Below are positions 53,710 through 62,661 of a stretch of 64,000 nt of DNA, piece after piece; within the stretch, counting starts at the first letter, position 1, and each line of letters starts with the position of its first letter. Under the pieces are notes generated by a model, which was not told where the DNA came from, ran no database searches, and worked only from the letters and a program-made list of their open reading frames with translations. Location: NCBI GenBank assembly GCA_963724285.1, contig CAVRUD010000011.1, forward strand, positions 1-64,000, read 5' to 3'. A program made the position numbers and the translations under genes. The DNA is from CAVRUD01 sp963724285. GTDB lineage: Bacteria; Chloroflexota; Chloroflexia; Thermomicrobiales; UBA6265.

Positions 53710-54570
53710 TTACAAGCGGTTCGTCGCGACCATCCCGAACATCAGCGGCAGATTGGGGATATCCTCCGGTGGCACCATCCGCCGGCCGGGTGTCTCCCGC
53801 ATGCGATCGAAGAGTTTGGCCCCGTTGGAGAACGGATATTCGCGTAGGGTCGTGATGACCAGTCCGGCATCGGTGAGCGCTGTCGCAATCTCGCCGAGGG
53901 TCCAGCGGAACTCCTGGCCGGGGTGCGGGTTCGTCCAGTCCTGTTCGCCCTGTTCGAAACCGGACGGGGCCAGGGCCTCGCCGGACAGGCCGACGTAGTC
54001 GCCGACCCCACGCTCGTACGACTCAGCCGCTCCGCCGGTGAAGTAGGGTAGGCGACCGGTCCAATCCCAATCGAAGGTCATCGCGAAGGGGTGGAAGTCG
54101 AGGAGGACAACCCTGCCGCCCGGCGCGAGGATCCCGGCGATGCGCTGCGCCCAACCCGACAGGTCCGAGAGCCAGACCAGGCAGCCATACGAGGAGAAGA
54201 CGATGTCGTACCGCTCCGGGCGGTCCTGGGCGGCCTCGAGCCACTCGTAGACGTCGGCCCGGGCAAACGTCGCCGGAATGCCTGAGTCGGTGGACAGGGC
54301 GGTGGCAAACGCGATCGCCTCGTCGCTGATGTCGACACCGGTGACGTCCGCACCGAGCCGGGCGAGGGAGAGGGTGTCCTGGCCGGCGTTGCACTGGAGG
54401 TGGAGCAGGCGCTTGCCGGAGATTTCTCCGAGCAGTTCAACCTCGTCAGGAAAGAGCGTGCTGCCGCCACCCCGGAAGAAGGCGGCCTGGTCCCGCTTGT
54501 GGCTGTTATGGACCTGGGTGGCGGCGTTCCAGGCAATCCGGTTGATTTCGTGCAGATGTCTCCGTTCCAT
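53710..54570 (-). CDS. class I SAM-dependent methyltransferase
   Basis: 286 residues. Motif I LLHLQCNAGQDTLSLA, acidic post-I position in VTGVDISDEAI, then DIVFSSYGCLVWLSDL and APGGRVVLLDFHPFAM. This is a common bacterial methyltransferase family with the opening HLHEINRIAWN. The ATG at 54570 begins MERRHLHEIN and lies seven bases from the end of a repeat element; no convincing ribosome binding site is seen, so its translation signal may have been affected by the insertion. It is convergent with the persulfide dioxygenase gene. Confidence 0.82.
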   Translation of the reverse strand: MERRHLHEINRIAWNAATQVHNSHKRDQAAFFRGGGSTLFPDEVELLGEISGKRLLHLQCNAGQDTLSLARLGADVTGVDISDEAIAFATALSTDSGIPATFARADVYEWLEAAQDRPERYDIVFSSYGCLVWLSDLSGWAQRIAGILAPGGRVVLLDFHPFAMTFDWDWTGRLPYFTGGAAESYERGVGDYVGLSGEALAPSGFEQGEQDWTNPHPGQEFRWTLGEIATALTDAGLVITTLREYPFSNGAKLFDRMRETPGRRMVPPEDIPNLPLMFGMVATNRL

Positions 54571-54576
54571 CCCTTC

Positions 54577-54669
54577 GTAGGGGCGATGCATGCATCGCCC
54601 TGCCCCGGGGGCGGCGTTCCCCTCGGTTCTGGGCGGTTGGCAATTGGGCGAGGCATGCCTCGCCCCTAC
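54577..54669. repeat. GTAGGGG/CCCCTAC element with unlike self-palindromic arms
   Basis: Left arm core GATGCATGCATC, right arm core GAGGCATGCCTC. Each is a palindrome on its own but they do not match each other. Length 93 bp. It lies just 5' of the methyltransferase gene. Confidence 0.85.
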
Positions 54670-54694
54670 GAGTTCTATCCGCGAGAACGTGCCG

Positions 54695-57175
54695 CTAGCT
54701 CCATTCGATCAGGTCGATCTCTCGGACGGGAAGACTCTGATCGTTTGGGAGGCGGATAGTCTTGATCTCGAATGGTGAGAACGTCGTCTCGACGGTCCGG
54801 TTCCAGGCGGCGAGGCGGAGAGTGGCAGCCGTTGCGACGCCTGCCGTCTCGGAGCAGCGGAGGATCATATCGTCGCCGTCTTCCGCCTGCTTGACGGCGG
54901 TAACGACGATATTGGCGGGCTCGGCGGCGACAAACTCGGCGGCAAGCGGCAGAGGGCCGGGATGGAAGGTCTCGGCTAGGGGAATGAGCGGTTGGTTGAG
55001 CTGGGCGGCGCGGCGGACGGCGGCGCCTTCGCGCCAGTTGCCGGCGTGGGGAACGAGGGCGTAGGTGATGCGCTGCACACCCTGGTCCATGAACTCGTAG
55101 TCACCGCCGGGCTCCGGCACGTACGGGTCGTGGTGCGCGTAGATCGGGCTGCGCAGGACGGTGAGGCCGATTTCGCCCGGGGTGGAGTGCATGCTGGGCT
55201 TGCCGTCGTTGAGAACGGTCAGCCCGTACAGCGCTTTGCTTCCCGGCACGTTGCCCGACATGTCGATCCAGGCCTGGCCCGGCTGCTCGTCCCCGCTCTC
55301 GGCCCGCTCGATGACGCCGTAGGGAATCTCGTAGGTGGTGACCGTCTCTTCCAGGTTGAGGCCGAAGAGGAGCTTGAGCATCTGGAAGTGCTCGTGCCAA
55401 TCGACCGTGACCCGGACCTCGACCTGATCGGCGCCCGCATAGAGGATGAATTCCTGGCGGAGCGTCGAGTTGCTGTAGGCGCTCTCGACGCGGAGGACGG
55501 CCCGGACCGGACCGGTCTCGACGAGGGTGACGGCGGTAGGGGTGAATTCGCCGGCGACCTGATCGAAGCGGAAGACGCCGTGGCTCCAGGTATCGGACGG
55601 GTCCGCGATCACGACCGGGCGGGCCGCGCCGCCGCGGACGGCTTCGATTCCCCGGCGCTTGTCGATCAGGCTTGATATCGTGCCGCGCTCGGGATCGATC
55701 TCGACCCGGAGGAATTCGTTCTCCAGGCTCGTCGCGGTGGAAACCAGCGAGGGGATGGAATGCTCGTCGTTGTCCGATTCAGCCCTTGGGCCGACGCGGT
55801 AGACCCGGTAGCCCATCGGCGGGATCGCGGCGGCGAAGCAGAGGCGGCGGCGCCAGCCGCTGACGGTGGCCTCCGAGCGGACGGTCTGAACAGGGACGGC
55901 GACTCCGGACTCGTCGGTCAGGCCGTCGGTTGGGGTGAACCGGCCAAACTCAAGTTCGACGCCGGCCGTGACCGGCCAGGCGTGGGGATTGAATACGACG
56001 ATCGGGGTCGTGCTCTCGGCGAAGGGAATATCGATCTGCCAGGCGACGGCCTGGATGGCGTGTTGCAGGCGGCGGCGGGCGATGGCGATGGCCTCGCCGT
56101 AGGTGTCGCGAGCGTCGTCGTAGGCAGAGGCGAGGCTGGTCCCGGCCAGGATGTCGTGGAACTGGTTGAAGAGGACCAGTTTCCAGGCGTGGGTCAGATC
56201 CGTAGCCGGGTAGGGGCGGTCCAGGATGGCGGTCGCGATCGCGGACCACTTCTCCGCGGCCAATAGCAGGTTCTCGGCCTGGCGGTTCCAACGCTTTACC
56301 CCGGAGTGGGCGGCGTAGCAGCCGCTAGCGTGATGGAGAAGATCGCCGTGCACGACGGGGAGGTCAACGCCGGCAGCGAGGACACGGTCAAAGAAGTCAC
56401 GCGGGGAGCTATGGATCAAATGCGGAAAGGCGGGATCGGCGTCCATCTCCGGGATGCGCCGCAGGTTGTCACGGGTCGGTCCGCCTCCGTGGTTGCCGAC
56501 GCCGTAGAAGCACATGATCTCGGGGAATTCCGCCGTCGCCTCGGCGGCGCAGCGGAGGACGTGCTTCTCCAGATCCTCGGTCGTGCCTCCGGCGGTGTAG
56601 GCGTAGGGGATGCGGAAGGTGAGGACGCGAGAGCCGTCCGCCGCTTCCCACCAGAAGATGCGGCCGGGCAGTTCCTTTTCGACCGGTTCCGGGCGCATGA
56701 AGACGTAGGTGTCCATGCCGCCCTTGTTCAAGATCTGGGGAAGCATGCCGCTGTGGCCGAAGCTGTCGACGTTGTAGCCGACGGTGGCAACCACCCCGAA
56801 CTTGTCCTTGAAATAGCGCTGGCCGTAGAGCGCATGGCGAACGAATGACTCGCCCGCGGGGATGTTGCAGTCAGGCTGAATCCACCAGCCGCCGGCGATC
56901 TTCCACCGGCCCTCGGCGACGCGCCCCTGAATCTCATGGAACATGGCGGGGTCGTTCTCTTCAACCCACTCGTAGATGGCGGCGGAGCTGGAGGTGAAGA
57001 TGAACTCCGGCGTCTCAGTCATCCGGTCCAGGGCCGATCGGAAGGTGGCTTTTGCCTCCTGCAAGCCCTCCGGCCACTGCCAGAGCCAGACCGGATCGAG
57101 GTGGGCGTTGCCGATCATGTGCAGGGTAGCGGCGGGCGTCTGGACGGACTCGGTTGATAGGCGTGGATCGCTCAT
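54695..57175 (-). CDS. GH38 alpha-mannosidase
   Basis: 826 residues from the ATG at 57175. Active-site zinc ligands and nucleophile are in place: MIGNAHLDPVWLWQW (His, Asp), GYNVDSFGHSGMLPQIL (catalytic Asp) and VVHGDLLHHASGCYAAHSGVK (His). Also typical are GGWWIQPDCNIPAGESFVRH and the late beta-sandwich domains. GH38 enzymes remove alpha-mannose from glycans or hydrolyse mannosylglycerate. No signal peptide is visible, so it is cytoplasmic. It has no transporter beside it; the methyltransferase downstream is separated by a repeat. Confidence 0.92.
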   Translation of the reverse strand: MSDPRLSTESVQTPAATLHMIGNAHLDPVWLWQWPEGLQEAKATFRSALDRMTETPEFIFTSSSAAIYEWVEENDPAMFHEIQGRVAEGRWKIAGGWWIQPDCNIPAGESFVRHALYGQRYFKDKFGVVATVGYNVDSFGHSGMLPQILNKGGMDTYVFMRPEPVEKELPGRIFWWEAADGSRVLTFRIPYAYTAGGTTEDLEKHVLRCAAEATAEFPEIMCFYGVGNHGGGPTRDNLRRIPEMDADPAFPHLIHSSPRDFFDRVLAAGVDLPVVHGDLLHHASGCYAAHSGVKRWNRQAENLLLAAEKWSAIATAILDRPYPATDLTHAWKLVLFNQFHDILAGTSLASAYDDARDTYGEAIAIARRRLQHAIQAVAWQIDIPFAESTTPIVVFNPHAWPVTAGVELEFGRFTPTDGLTDESGVAVPVQTVRSEATVSGWRRRLCFAAAIPPMGYRVYRVGPRAESDNDEHSIPSLVSTATSLENEFLRVEIDPERGTISSLIDKRRGIEAVRGGAARPVVIADPSDTWSHGVFRFDQVAGEFTPTAVTLVETGPVRAVLRVESAYSNSTLRQEFILYAGADQVEVRVTVDWHEHFQMLKLLFGLNLEETVTTYEIPYGVIERAESGDEQPGQAWIDMSGNVPGSKALYGLTVLNDGKPSMHSTPGEIGLTVLRSPIYAHHDPYVPEPGGDYEFMDQGVQRITYALVPHAGNWREGAAVRRAAQLNQPLIPLAETFHPGPLPLAAEFVAAEPANIVVTAVKQAEDGDDMILRCSETAGVATAATLRLAAWNRTVETTFSPFEIKTIRLPNDQSLPVREIDLIEWS

Positions 57176-57316
57176 GTCGGGGCGGTTGTCTCCGGCTGTG
57201 GCGACGGAACGGGGCGGCCGGAGACTCACGCTGATCCGGCCGGGCGGTCATATGGTACACGTCGCTTCTGGGGTTCGGACTCCGGTGCCAGCCGAGCTTA
57301 GAAGAAGGAGATTGCT

Positions 57317-57667
57317 GTGTCCCCAGAAGAGCGGTTCGAGTCGCTTCGGGCAGGCTTCCAGAGCGAACCCGGCGTGACCGGCGGGGCGGGGGATGCCCCC
57401 AGGAAGGCGTTTGGCGCCTCCGCCCTGAAGGTGGGCGGCAAGATCTTCGCGATGCTGGCCCGGAGCAGGCTGGTGGTGAAGCTGCCGCGTGAGCGTGTCG
57501 CCGCACTGGTGGAGTCCGGTGCCGGGACACAGTTCGATCCCGGACATGGCCGGCCGATGCGCGAGTGGCTCAGCGTCGATCCGGAAGCTCCGCTGGATTG
57601 GGACGCGTTGTCGCGTGAAGCCCTAGTGTTCGTCGGTGGCGGACCCCGGGTTGAAACCCGGGGCTAA
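57317..57667 (+). CDS. MmcQ/YjbR or TfoX-like small protein, C-terminus from a repeat
   Basis: 116 residues. The core GAGDAPRKAFGASALKVGGKIFAMLARSRLVVKLPRERVAALV followed by FDPGHGRPMREWLSV (in that order) matches the YjbR/TfoX-N type small DNA-binding-like proteins. The last residues GGGPRVETRG and the TAA stop come from an inserted CCCCGGG hairpin repeat (57644-57663), so the original C-terminus may have been longer or different. GTG 57317 follows AGAAGGAGA. It is divergent from the GH38 gene. Confidence 0.75.
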   Translation: MSPEERFESLRAGFQSEPGVTGGAGDAPRKAFGASALKVGGKIFAMLARSRLVVKLPRERVAALVESGAGTQFDPGHGRPMREWLSVDPEAPLDWDALSREALVFVGGGPRVETRG

Positions 57668-57690
57668 ACCTACAAAGTCCCTCCGGGACT
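57644..57690. repeat. CCCCGGG hairpin plus AGTCCC hairpin
   Basis: CCCCGGGTTGAAACCCGGGG (57644-57663) and AGTCCCTCCGGGACT (57676-57690). It combines the two hairpin types seen at 30637 and 51133. Confidence 0.8.
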
Positions 57691-57734
57691 GAGCCGAACG
57701 GCGCGGCGCCCGACGGTCTTGATAGGCGCTCTAG

Positions 57735-58841
57735 GTGCGAACCGAACTCACCAACAGCGGAACCCCGGGCGGGCGCGTGAATAACGACCTCTCCAACGAG
57801 ATCACCGAACGTGTTGCCGATCTGCTGGCGGCCAAGGACGTTCCCGGTGCGTCGATCGCCCTGATCGTTGACGGCCAGAGCACCACGGTTGGTGTTGGGT
57901 ACCGCGATCTTGACCGAACTCAGGCGCTGATGTCCGACGCTCGGTTCTCGCTCTACAGCATCACCAAGGTGCTGCTCGCAACCGCGGCGCTGTGGCTGGT
58001 CGAGCAGGAGCGCGTCTCGCTCGATGAACCGCTCCGGGGCATCCTTCCAGAGCTTCCGCCCGAGCCGTTGATCTCTCTCCGTCAACTGCTCAACCACACG
58101 GCCGGGATTCCGGACTACGGCGGAACCCCCGAGTATCACGGGGATCTTCGCGCCGATCCGGGCAAGCCGTGGACGCCGGATGAGTTCCTCGAGCGGACTT
58201 TGGCGGGCGGGCTCCTCTACCAGCCCGGGGCGGGGTGGGCGTACTCGAACGTCGGGTACATGCTCGTGAAGCGCGCGATCGAGCGGCTCGCGGGAGCATC
58301 GCTGCGGACAGCCCTGCAGGAGATGATTCTCGGGCCGCTGGACTTGCGGCAGACGTCTGTGGCCGAAACGTTGGCCGACACGCGGAGTTTGACACCCGGG
58401 TTCAGCGCTGCGCTCGACGATGGGGACGAGCGTCGCGGCATCACCGGCCGCTACCACCCAGGATGGGTCTCCCACGGGCTCGTGATTTCGACTGCGGCGG
58501 AAACGGCGAGCCTGATCGACGCCCTGTTCGCGGGGCTGCTGCTGGCAGACACGTCTATCGAGGCGATGCTGACCGTCGTTGCGGTGCCGGGTACCCATCC
58601 GCCGTTCGTCCGGCCAGCCTACGGTCTCGGCGTGATGGTCGATCCGGGATCGCCATATGGGCGGGTTGCCGGGCACGCCGGGGGAGGACCGGGGTACGCC
58701 ACGGCGGCGTTCCATTTCCCGGATGTGGATGGGCACCGGGTGACCGCCGTGGCGCTTCTCAACTGCGATTGGGCTGGCGTGGAGTTGGAGGTTGTCTTCG
58801 CGCTGGCGGATCTCGCGCGGCGTCTGCCGGTGAACGCGTAA
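57735..58841 (+). CDS. class C beta-lactamase-fold serine hydrolase
   Basis: 368 residues. SxxK motif in SLYSITKVLLATA, YxN motif in WAYSNVGYMLVKRA, and HxG-type third motif in GHAGGGPGYATAAF. The N-terminal region GASIALIVDGQSTTVGVGYRD is also typical. The fold covers beta-lactamases, DD-peptidases and esterases; which applies is not readable. No signal peptide is seen at GTG 57735 or the alternative GTG 57777, so a cytoplasmic esterase/amidase role is more likely than cell-wall chemistry. It is convergent with the GntR gene. Confidence 0.88.
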   Translation: MRTELTNSGTPGGRVNNDLSNEITERVADLLAAKDVPGASIALIVDGQSTTVGVGYRDLDRTQALMSDARFSLYSITKVLLATAALWLVEQERVSLDEPLRGILPELPPEPLISLRQLLNHTAGIPDYGGTPEYHGDLRADPGKPWTPDEFLERTLAGGLLYQPGAGWAYSNVGYMLVKRAIERLAGASLRTALQEMILGPLDLRQTSVAETLADTRSLTPGFSAALDDGDERRGITGRYHPGWVSHGLVISTAAETASLIDALFAGLLLADTSIEAMLTVVAVPGTHPPFVRPAYGLGVMVDPGSPYGRVAGHAGGGPGYATAAFHFPDVDGHRVTAVALLNCDWAGVELEVVFALADLARRLPVNA

Positions 58842-58849
58842 GCGGTTGG

Positions 58850-59543
58850 TCAGGCCGAGGTGCGCGACGACGAGTCGTCCGGGTCGAGCATGTGGCCGAG
58901 GGCGAGGACCAGGTCGGTGCCGTGGACGGCGTAGCAGGCCCTGACCCGTTCCAGGTCCCGGGCGCGGAATGCGTCGAGCAGGTCGCGGTGCATGCCGACG
59001 ATGTTGTCGAGGTTGCTGTTGAGGCGGTTGCGCAGGGCCAGGGCGCGCCGGATGCGCTGGACGTAGGTTTTCCAAACTTCGAGCAGTAATTCGTTGTCGG
59101 CGGCCTCGATGATGAGCGTGTGGAAGCGGACATCGGTGGCGTTGACGCCGTTCATGTCGCCGGTGCTGGCCGCCCGTTCCATCTCGGTGACCACGCCGGC
59201 GAGCGCGTCGAAGATCCTGGTCAGTGCCCTTCTCGAGCACGGCGGTGGCGGCGTGCGTCTCGAGCAGGCGCCGGAACCCCTGAAGCTCCGTGATGTTTTT
59301 GGCGGTGAGGGGAGAGACGGCGGTGCCGCGGTAGGCGACCCGAACGACGAGCCCTTCGCTCTCAAGTTGGCGAATCGCCTCCCGGATGGGAGCACGGGAA
59401 ACGCCAAATTGCTTGGCGAGTTCGACTTCGTTGACGGGGTCGCCGGGCGCCATGCGGCCATCGATGATGGCTTCGCGCATGGCGCGGAGAACGAGCCCGC
59501 TGAGGGGCTCACCGCGGACTTCGAGAAACATCGGTTCGGACAT
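58850..59543 (-). CDS. GntR family regulator, FCD subfamily, one frameshift as assembled
   Basis: About 231 residues. Winged helix: LVLRAMREAIIDGRMAPGDP with KQFGVSRAPIREAIRQLESE. FCD domain: GFRRLLETHAATAVLEKG, then VRFHTLIIEAADNELL and the helix RIRRALALRNRL. Frame changes at about 59220, between EKGT and LTRIFDALAGVV. ATG 59543 begins MSEPMFLEVRGEPLSGLVLR. It is divergent from the amidohydrolase gene, with a sigma-70 promoter and a TGTCGA-CCG-TCGACA palindrome between them, and probably represses the amidohydrolase, cyclic amidohydrolase and dehydrogenase genes around it. Confidence 0.88.
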
Positions 59544-59667
59544 CGCTGTTACGGCCAACGACCTACCCTCCAAGAACCAGAACCATGACGCCCACGCCGT
59601 CGTGTCCGCCGCGTGGCCCTGAGTGGCCAGGCAACCTGGAGGAGCGAGAATCGCACGCCAAGGCCGC

Positions 59668-59696
59668 GTTGACACCCCAAACGCATTACCCTAGCA
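59668..59696 (+). promoter_or_regulatory. sigma-70 promoter of the amidohydrolase gene
   Basis: TTGACA (59668-59673), 17-base spacer, TAGCAT (59691-59696). A palindromic operator candidate follows 15 bases later. Confidence 0.75.
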
Positions 59697-59710
59697 TAGG
59701 CTATTCGCCG

Positions 59711-59725
59711 TGTCGACCGTCGACA
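59711..59725. promoter_or_regulatory. operator-like palindrome TGTCGACCGTCGACA
   Basis: TGTCGA-CCG-TCGACA, perfect 6-bp arms with a 3-base centre, between the promoter and the amidohydrolase start. It has the same layout as TGTTGA-CAA-TCAACA at 27881-27895, also next to an FCD GntR gene. Confidence 0.7.
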
Positions 59726-59747
59726 ATCTGCCGGAGGTACCGAATCC

Positions 59748-61004
59748 GTGGAGCACCGTGTCATCCTTTCGGGTCCCTCGGGCCAGTTGATCGACGGCAC
59801 CGGCGCCCCGCCGATCCCCGACGCCGCCGTCATCGTCGAAGGCGACCGGATCGCCTACGCCGGACCGCGCGCCGATGCGCGACCTGGGCCGACGACGCCC
59901 GGGTGATCGACGCCGAGGGCGGCACGATCCTGCCGGGCTTGATCGATGTCCATGTCCACATCACCAACGACGGCGGACCGGGCAAGACCGGCGCGGTCCT
60001 CGGCGATTCGCTCGATTTCCCCGCCGATCTTGCTCTGAAGGGGTACGCGAACGCTCTCCGCAGTTTGCGGATGGGGTACACGACGCTGCGCAACCTGCAC
60101 GCGCCTGGGTACGTCGATGTAGCGCTGCGCGATGCGATCGCGAAGGGCCGGTTGGAGGGGCCACGTCTGGTCGTCTGCGGCCAGGGACTGTGCATCACCG
60201 GCGGCCATATGGACAAGACCTTCTTTCCCGATCACGTCTCGGTTGCGGGGCGGGTCGGGGTGTGCGACACGCCGGAGGGATTTCGGGCGGCGGTGCGCCA
60301 GCACGCCAAACGGAAGGTCGATTTCATCAAGATCAACTCGGATGTGGGCGCCCGCGATGCGGAGACGCCCTACCGGCAGGAGATGTCGTTCGCCGAGATG
60401 CAGGCCGCCTGCGACGAGGCCCACCGATTTGGGTACCACGTCGCGGCCCACACCTCGGGTGGTCCGCCGATCGAGGAGGCGCTGCTGGCCGGGGTCGACA
60501 CGATCGAGCACGGCCACTGGCTGACCGAGCGGGCGATCGAGCTGATGCTGGAGAAGGGCGCGTTCTACGTTCCGACCCTGATCGTCAATTCGCGCAATTT
60601 TGCATACGATCGGGAGACGCTGGGGGTCACGGAGGCCGGGTTGGCGGTGGATGAAGGCGGCTTACGACGCGAAGTGGCCGAGCCTGCGGGCGGCGAAGGA
60701 GGCGGGCGTCAAGATCGCGGCCGGGAGCGACGCCGGGTTCCTGGTCGACCACGGCGAGAACGCCGCCGAGCTGGAGGAACTGGTCAAGGGCGGGTTTACG
60801 CCCGCTGGAGGCGATCACGGCGGCGACGGCGACGGCGGCCGATCTGCTCGGGTTTCGGTGAGCGAGATCGGGACACTGGCGGCGGGGAAGGCGGCGGATG
60901 TGGTCGTGGTGGCGGGAGATCCGCTGAGCGACATCACCGTATTGCAATGTGAGGCGGCGATCACGCATGTGGTCAAGGATGGGCGGGTGGTGATGGGGGC
61001 GTAG
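59748..61004 (+). CDS. amidohydrolase family protein (imidazolonepropionase/prolidase-like), several frameshifts as assembled
   Basis: About 415 residues. Opens with GPSGQLIDGTGAPPIPDAAVIVEGD in order, the metal motif LPGLIDVHVHI (HxH), then HAKRKVDFIKINSD (Lys region), GYHVAAHTSGGPPIEEA (His), DTIEHGHWLT (His) and IAAGSDAGFL (Asp). All ligands for a binuclear site are present. It would hydrolyse a cyclic or linear amide. Frame changes at about 59880, 60655, 60805 and 60855. GTG 59748 follows CCGGAGGT. It is divergent from its GntR regulator and convergent with the cyclic amidohydrolase, separated by a repeat element. Confidence 0.85.
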
Positions 61005-61053
61005 CGGTCGCCGGTAGTCGTCCGGCGGATGAATCGGACGGTGATGTACGCCC

Positions 61054-61172
61054 GTACGGGCGGACCGGCGTGTCCGCCCGGCAACAAAGCGGATCATTTC
61101 CGTTTGGAGACCTCATTTCCAACCCGGGACAACTCGGTTGGCAAGCGGGCGGACACGCCGGTCCGCCCCTAC
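61054..61172. repeat. 120-bp GTAGGGG/CCCCTAC element (GGACCGGCGTGTCC type), copy D
   Basis: 119 bp; left end GTACGGGCGGACCGGCGTGT (one base changed from GTAGGGG), right end CCCCTAC. The interior has CGTTTGGAGACCTCATTTCC, aligning with copy A. Confidence 0.85.
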
Positions 61173-61191
61173 GGAAACGATACCGGGTTTG

Positions 61192-62576
61192 TTAGGGTAG
61201 ACCGGGCGGAGGATTTCGCCATAGCCGGGATGGCCGAGTGACTTCGCCGTTGTCGTAGATCACTGTGCCGCGGAGGATGGTGGTGGTGACTTTGCCGGTG
61301 ACGGGGAAGCCGTGCCAGACGCGGGCGCAGGCGGCGGAGCGGGTTTGCCAGGTAGATGTGTCGGTTTCGCTGATTGGCCGTTGGGGTCGTAAAGGGTAAC
61401 ATCGGCGTCGGCGCCGGGGGTGAGGGTGCCCTTGCGTGGGGACAGGTTAAAGATATCGGCGGGGGCCTTGGTGATCAACTCGACGGCGCGCTCTAAGGGG
61501 AGTTTGCCGTCGGCGGCGGCGGTGAGCATGAATGGGGTGAGGATTTCGACGCCGGGGAAGCCGGGCGGGGCCAGCCAGATGTCGTCCCAGCCGACCTCCT
61601 TCTCGGGGACGGTAAAGGGGGAATGGTCGGTGGCGACGGTGTCGATGGTGCCGTCACGGAGGCCTTCCCAGAGGGCAGCGTTGTCGGCCTCCGTCTTGAG
61701 CGGTGGGTTGCACTTAGCGAACGGTCCGTGCTCCTCCAAGGTGGCGCGATTGAGGGAAAGGTACTGGGGGCAGGTCTCGGCGGTGACGGGCGCGCCGCGG
61801 CGTTTGGCGTCGCGGATCAGGGAGACGGCCAGGCCAGATGAGATGTGGGGCAGGTGGACGTGGGTGCCGGTGGCCTCCGCCAAGAGCATGAGGGTGCTGA
61901 TGGAGATGGCTTCGACGTAGTCGGGGCGCCATTCCCAGTGGGCGGCGATGTCCTTGCGGCCGGCGGCGCGGAGCTTTTCCTCCAGGTAGGTGTAGGTCTC
62001 GTAGTCCTCGGCGTGAAAGACGGACGGGAAACCGGTCGGAAGGGCGAGCTCCAGCGCGCGCATGATCTCGTCATGGTGGCGGATGCAGAGGCCGTCGAAT
62101 TCTTCCTCGCGGCCAGGCGGGATCTCCTGGAGGAAGGCCTTGAAGGCGAGGGCGCCTTCGTCGATGGCGGACTGGATGTTGGCGGGGTCGAGCGTGGCCG
62201 AGGAGGTGTAGAAGCCGACATCGACGTAGGCGTCGCGCTCGGCGTGGGCGCGGCGGGCAGCGAGGGTAGCGCCGTCGCGGGTGGGAGGCTTCGAGATCGG
62301 CATTTCGAGAACGGTGGTGACGCCGCCAGCGGCGGCGGCACGGGTGCCGCTGCCGAAATCCTCACGTTCGGGGTTGGCGGGGGCGCGGCAGTGGTAGTGT
62401 GAGTCGATGACGCCGGGGAGGACGTAGAGGCCGGCCGCGTCGATCGTCTTCGTCGCCTCGGGGAGCGAGCCGGGAGCGGCAAGGAGCGCAACTTTGTCGC
62501 CGGAAATACCGACATCGAGCCGCGATTGCCCGTCCGCGGTGACGACCAACCCGTTGACGATTGCCTGGTCGAGCAT
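61192..62576 (-). CDS. dihydroorotase/allantoinase-like cyclic amidohydrolase, late frameshifts as assembled
   Basis: About 460 residues. Metal ligands: PGVIDSHYHCRAP (HxH), GALAFKAFLQE (carboxylated Lys), PSVFHAEDYE (His), VHLPHISSGLAV (His), and ATDHSPFTV (Asp). This is the pattern of dihydroorotase, allantoinase and dihydropyrimidinase. The conserved pairing with other ureide-type genes and regulators suggests a catabolic cyclic amidohydrolase rather than pyrimidine synthesis. Frame changes near 61370 and 61330: LYDPNGQ continues and the C-terminus reads HGFPVTGKVTTTILRGTVIYD to a TAA at 61192. ATG 62576 begins MLDQAIVNGLVVTAD. Confidence 0.88.
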
Positions 62577-62590
62577 GGGGATCCTTTCTG

Positions 62591-62661
62591 AGACGGGAAG
62601 ACGGCGAGACGGGAAGACGAGAAGAACTGACGGCTGATGGATGATGGTTGATGGCTCGCTG
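62591..62661. repeat. octamer and heptamer arrays in tandem
   Basis: Four 8-mers AGACGGGA, AGACGGCG, AGACGGGA, AGACGAGA (62591-62622), then four 7-mers CTGATGG, ATGATGG, TTGATGG, CTCGCTG (62634-62661). They lie between the starts of two minus-strand genes. Confidence 0.8.
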
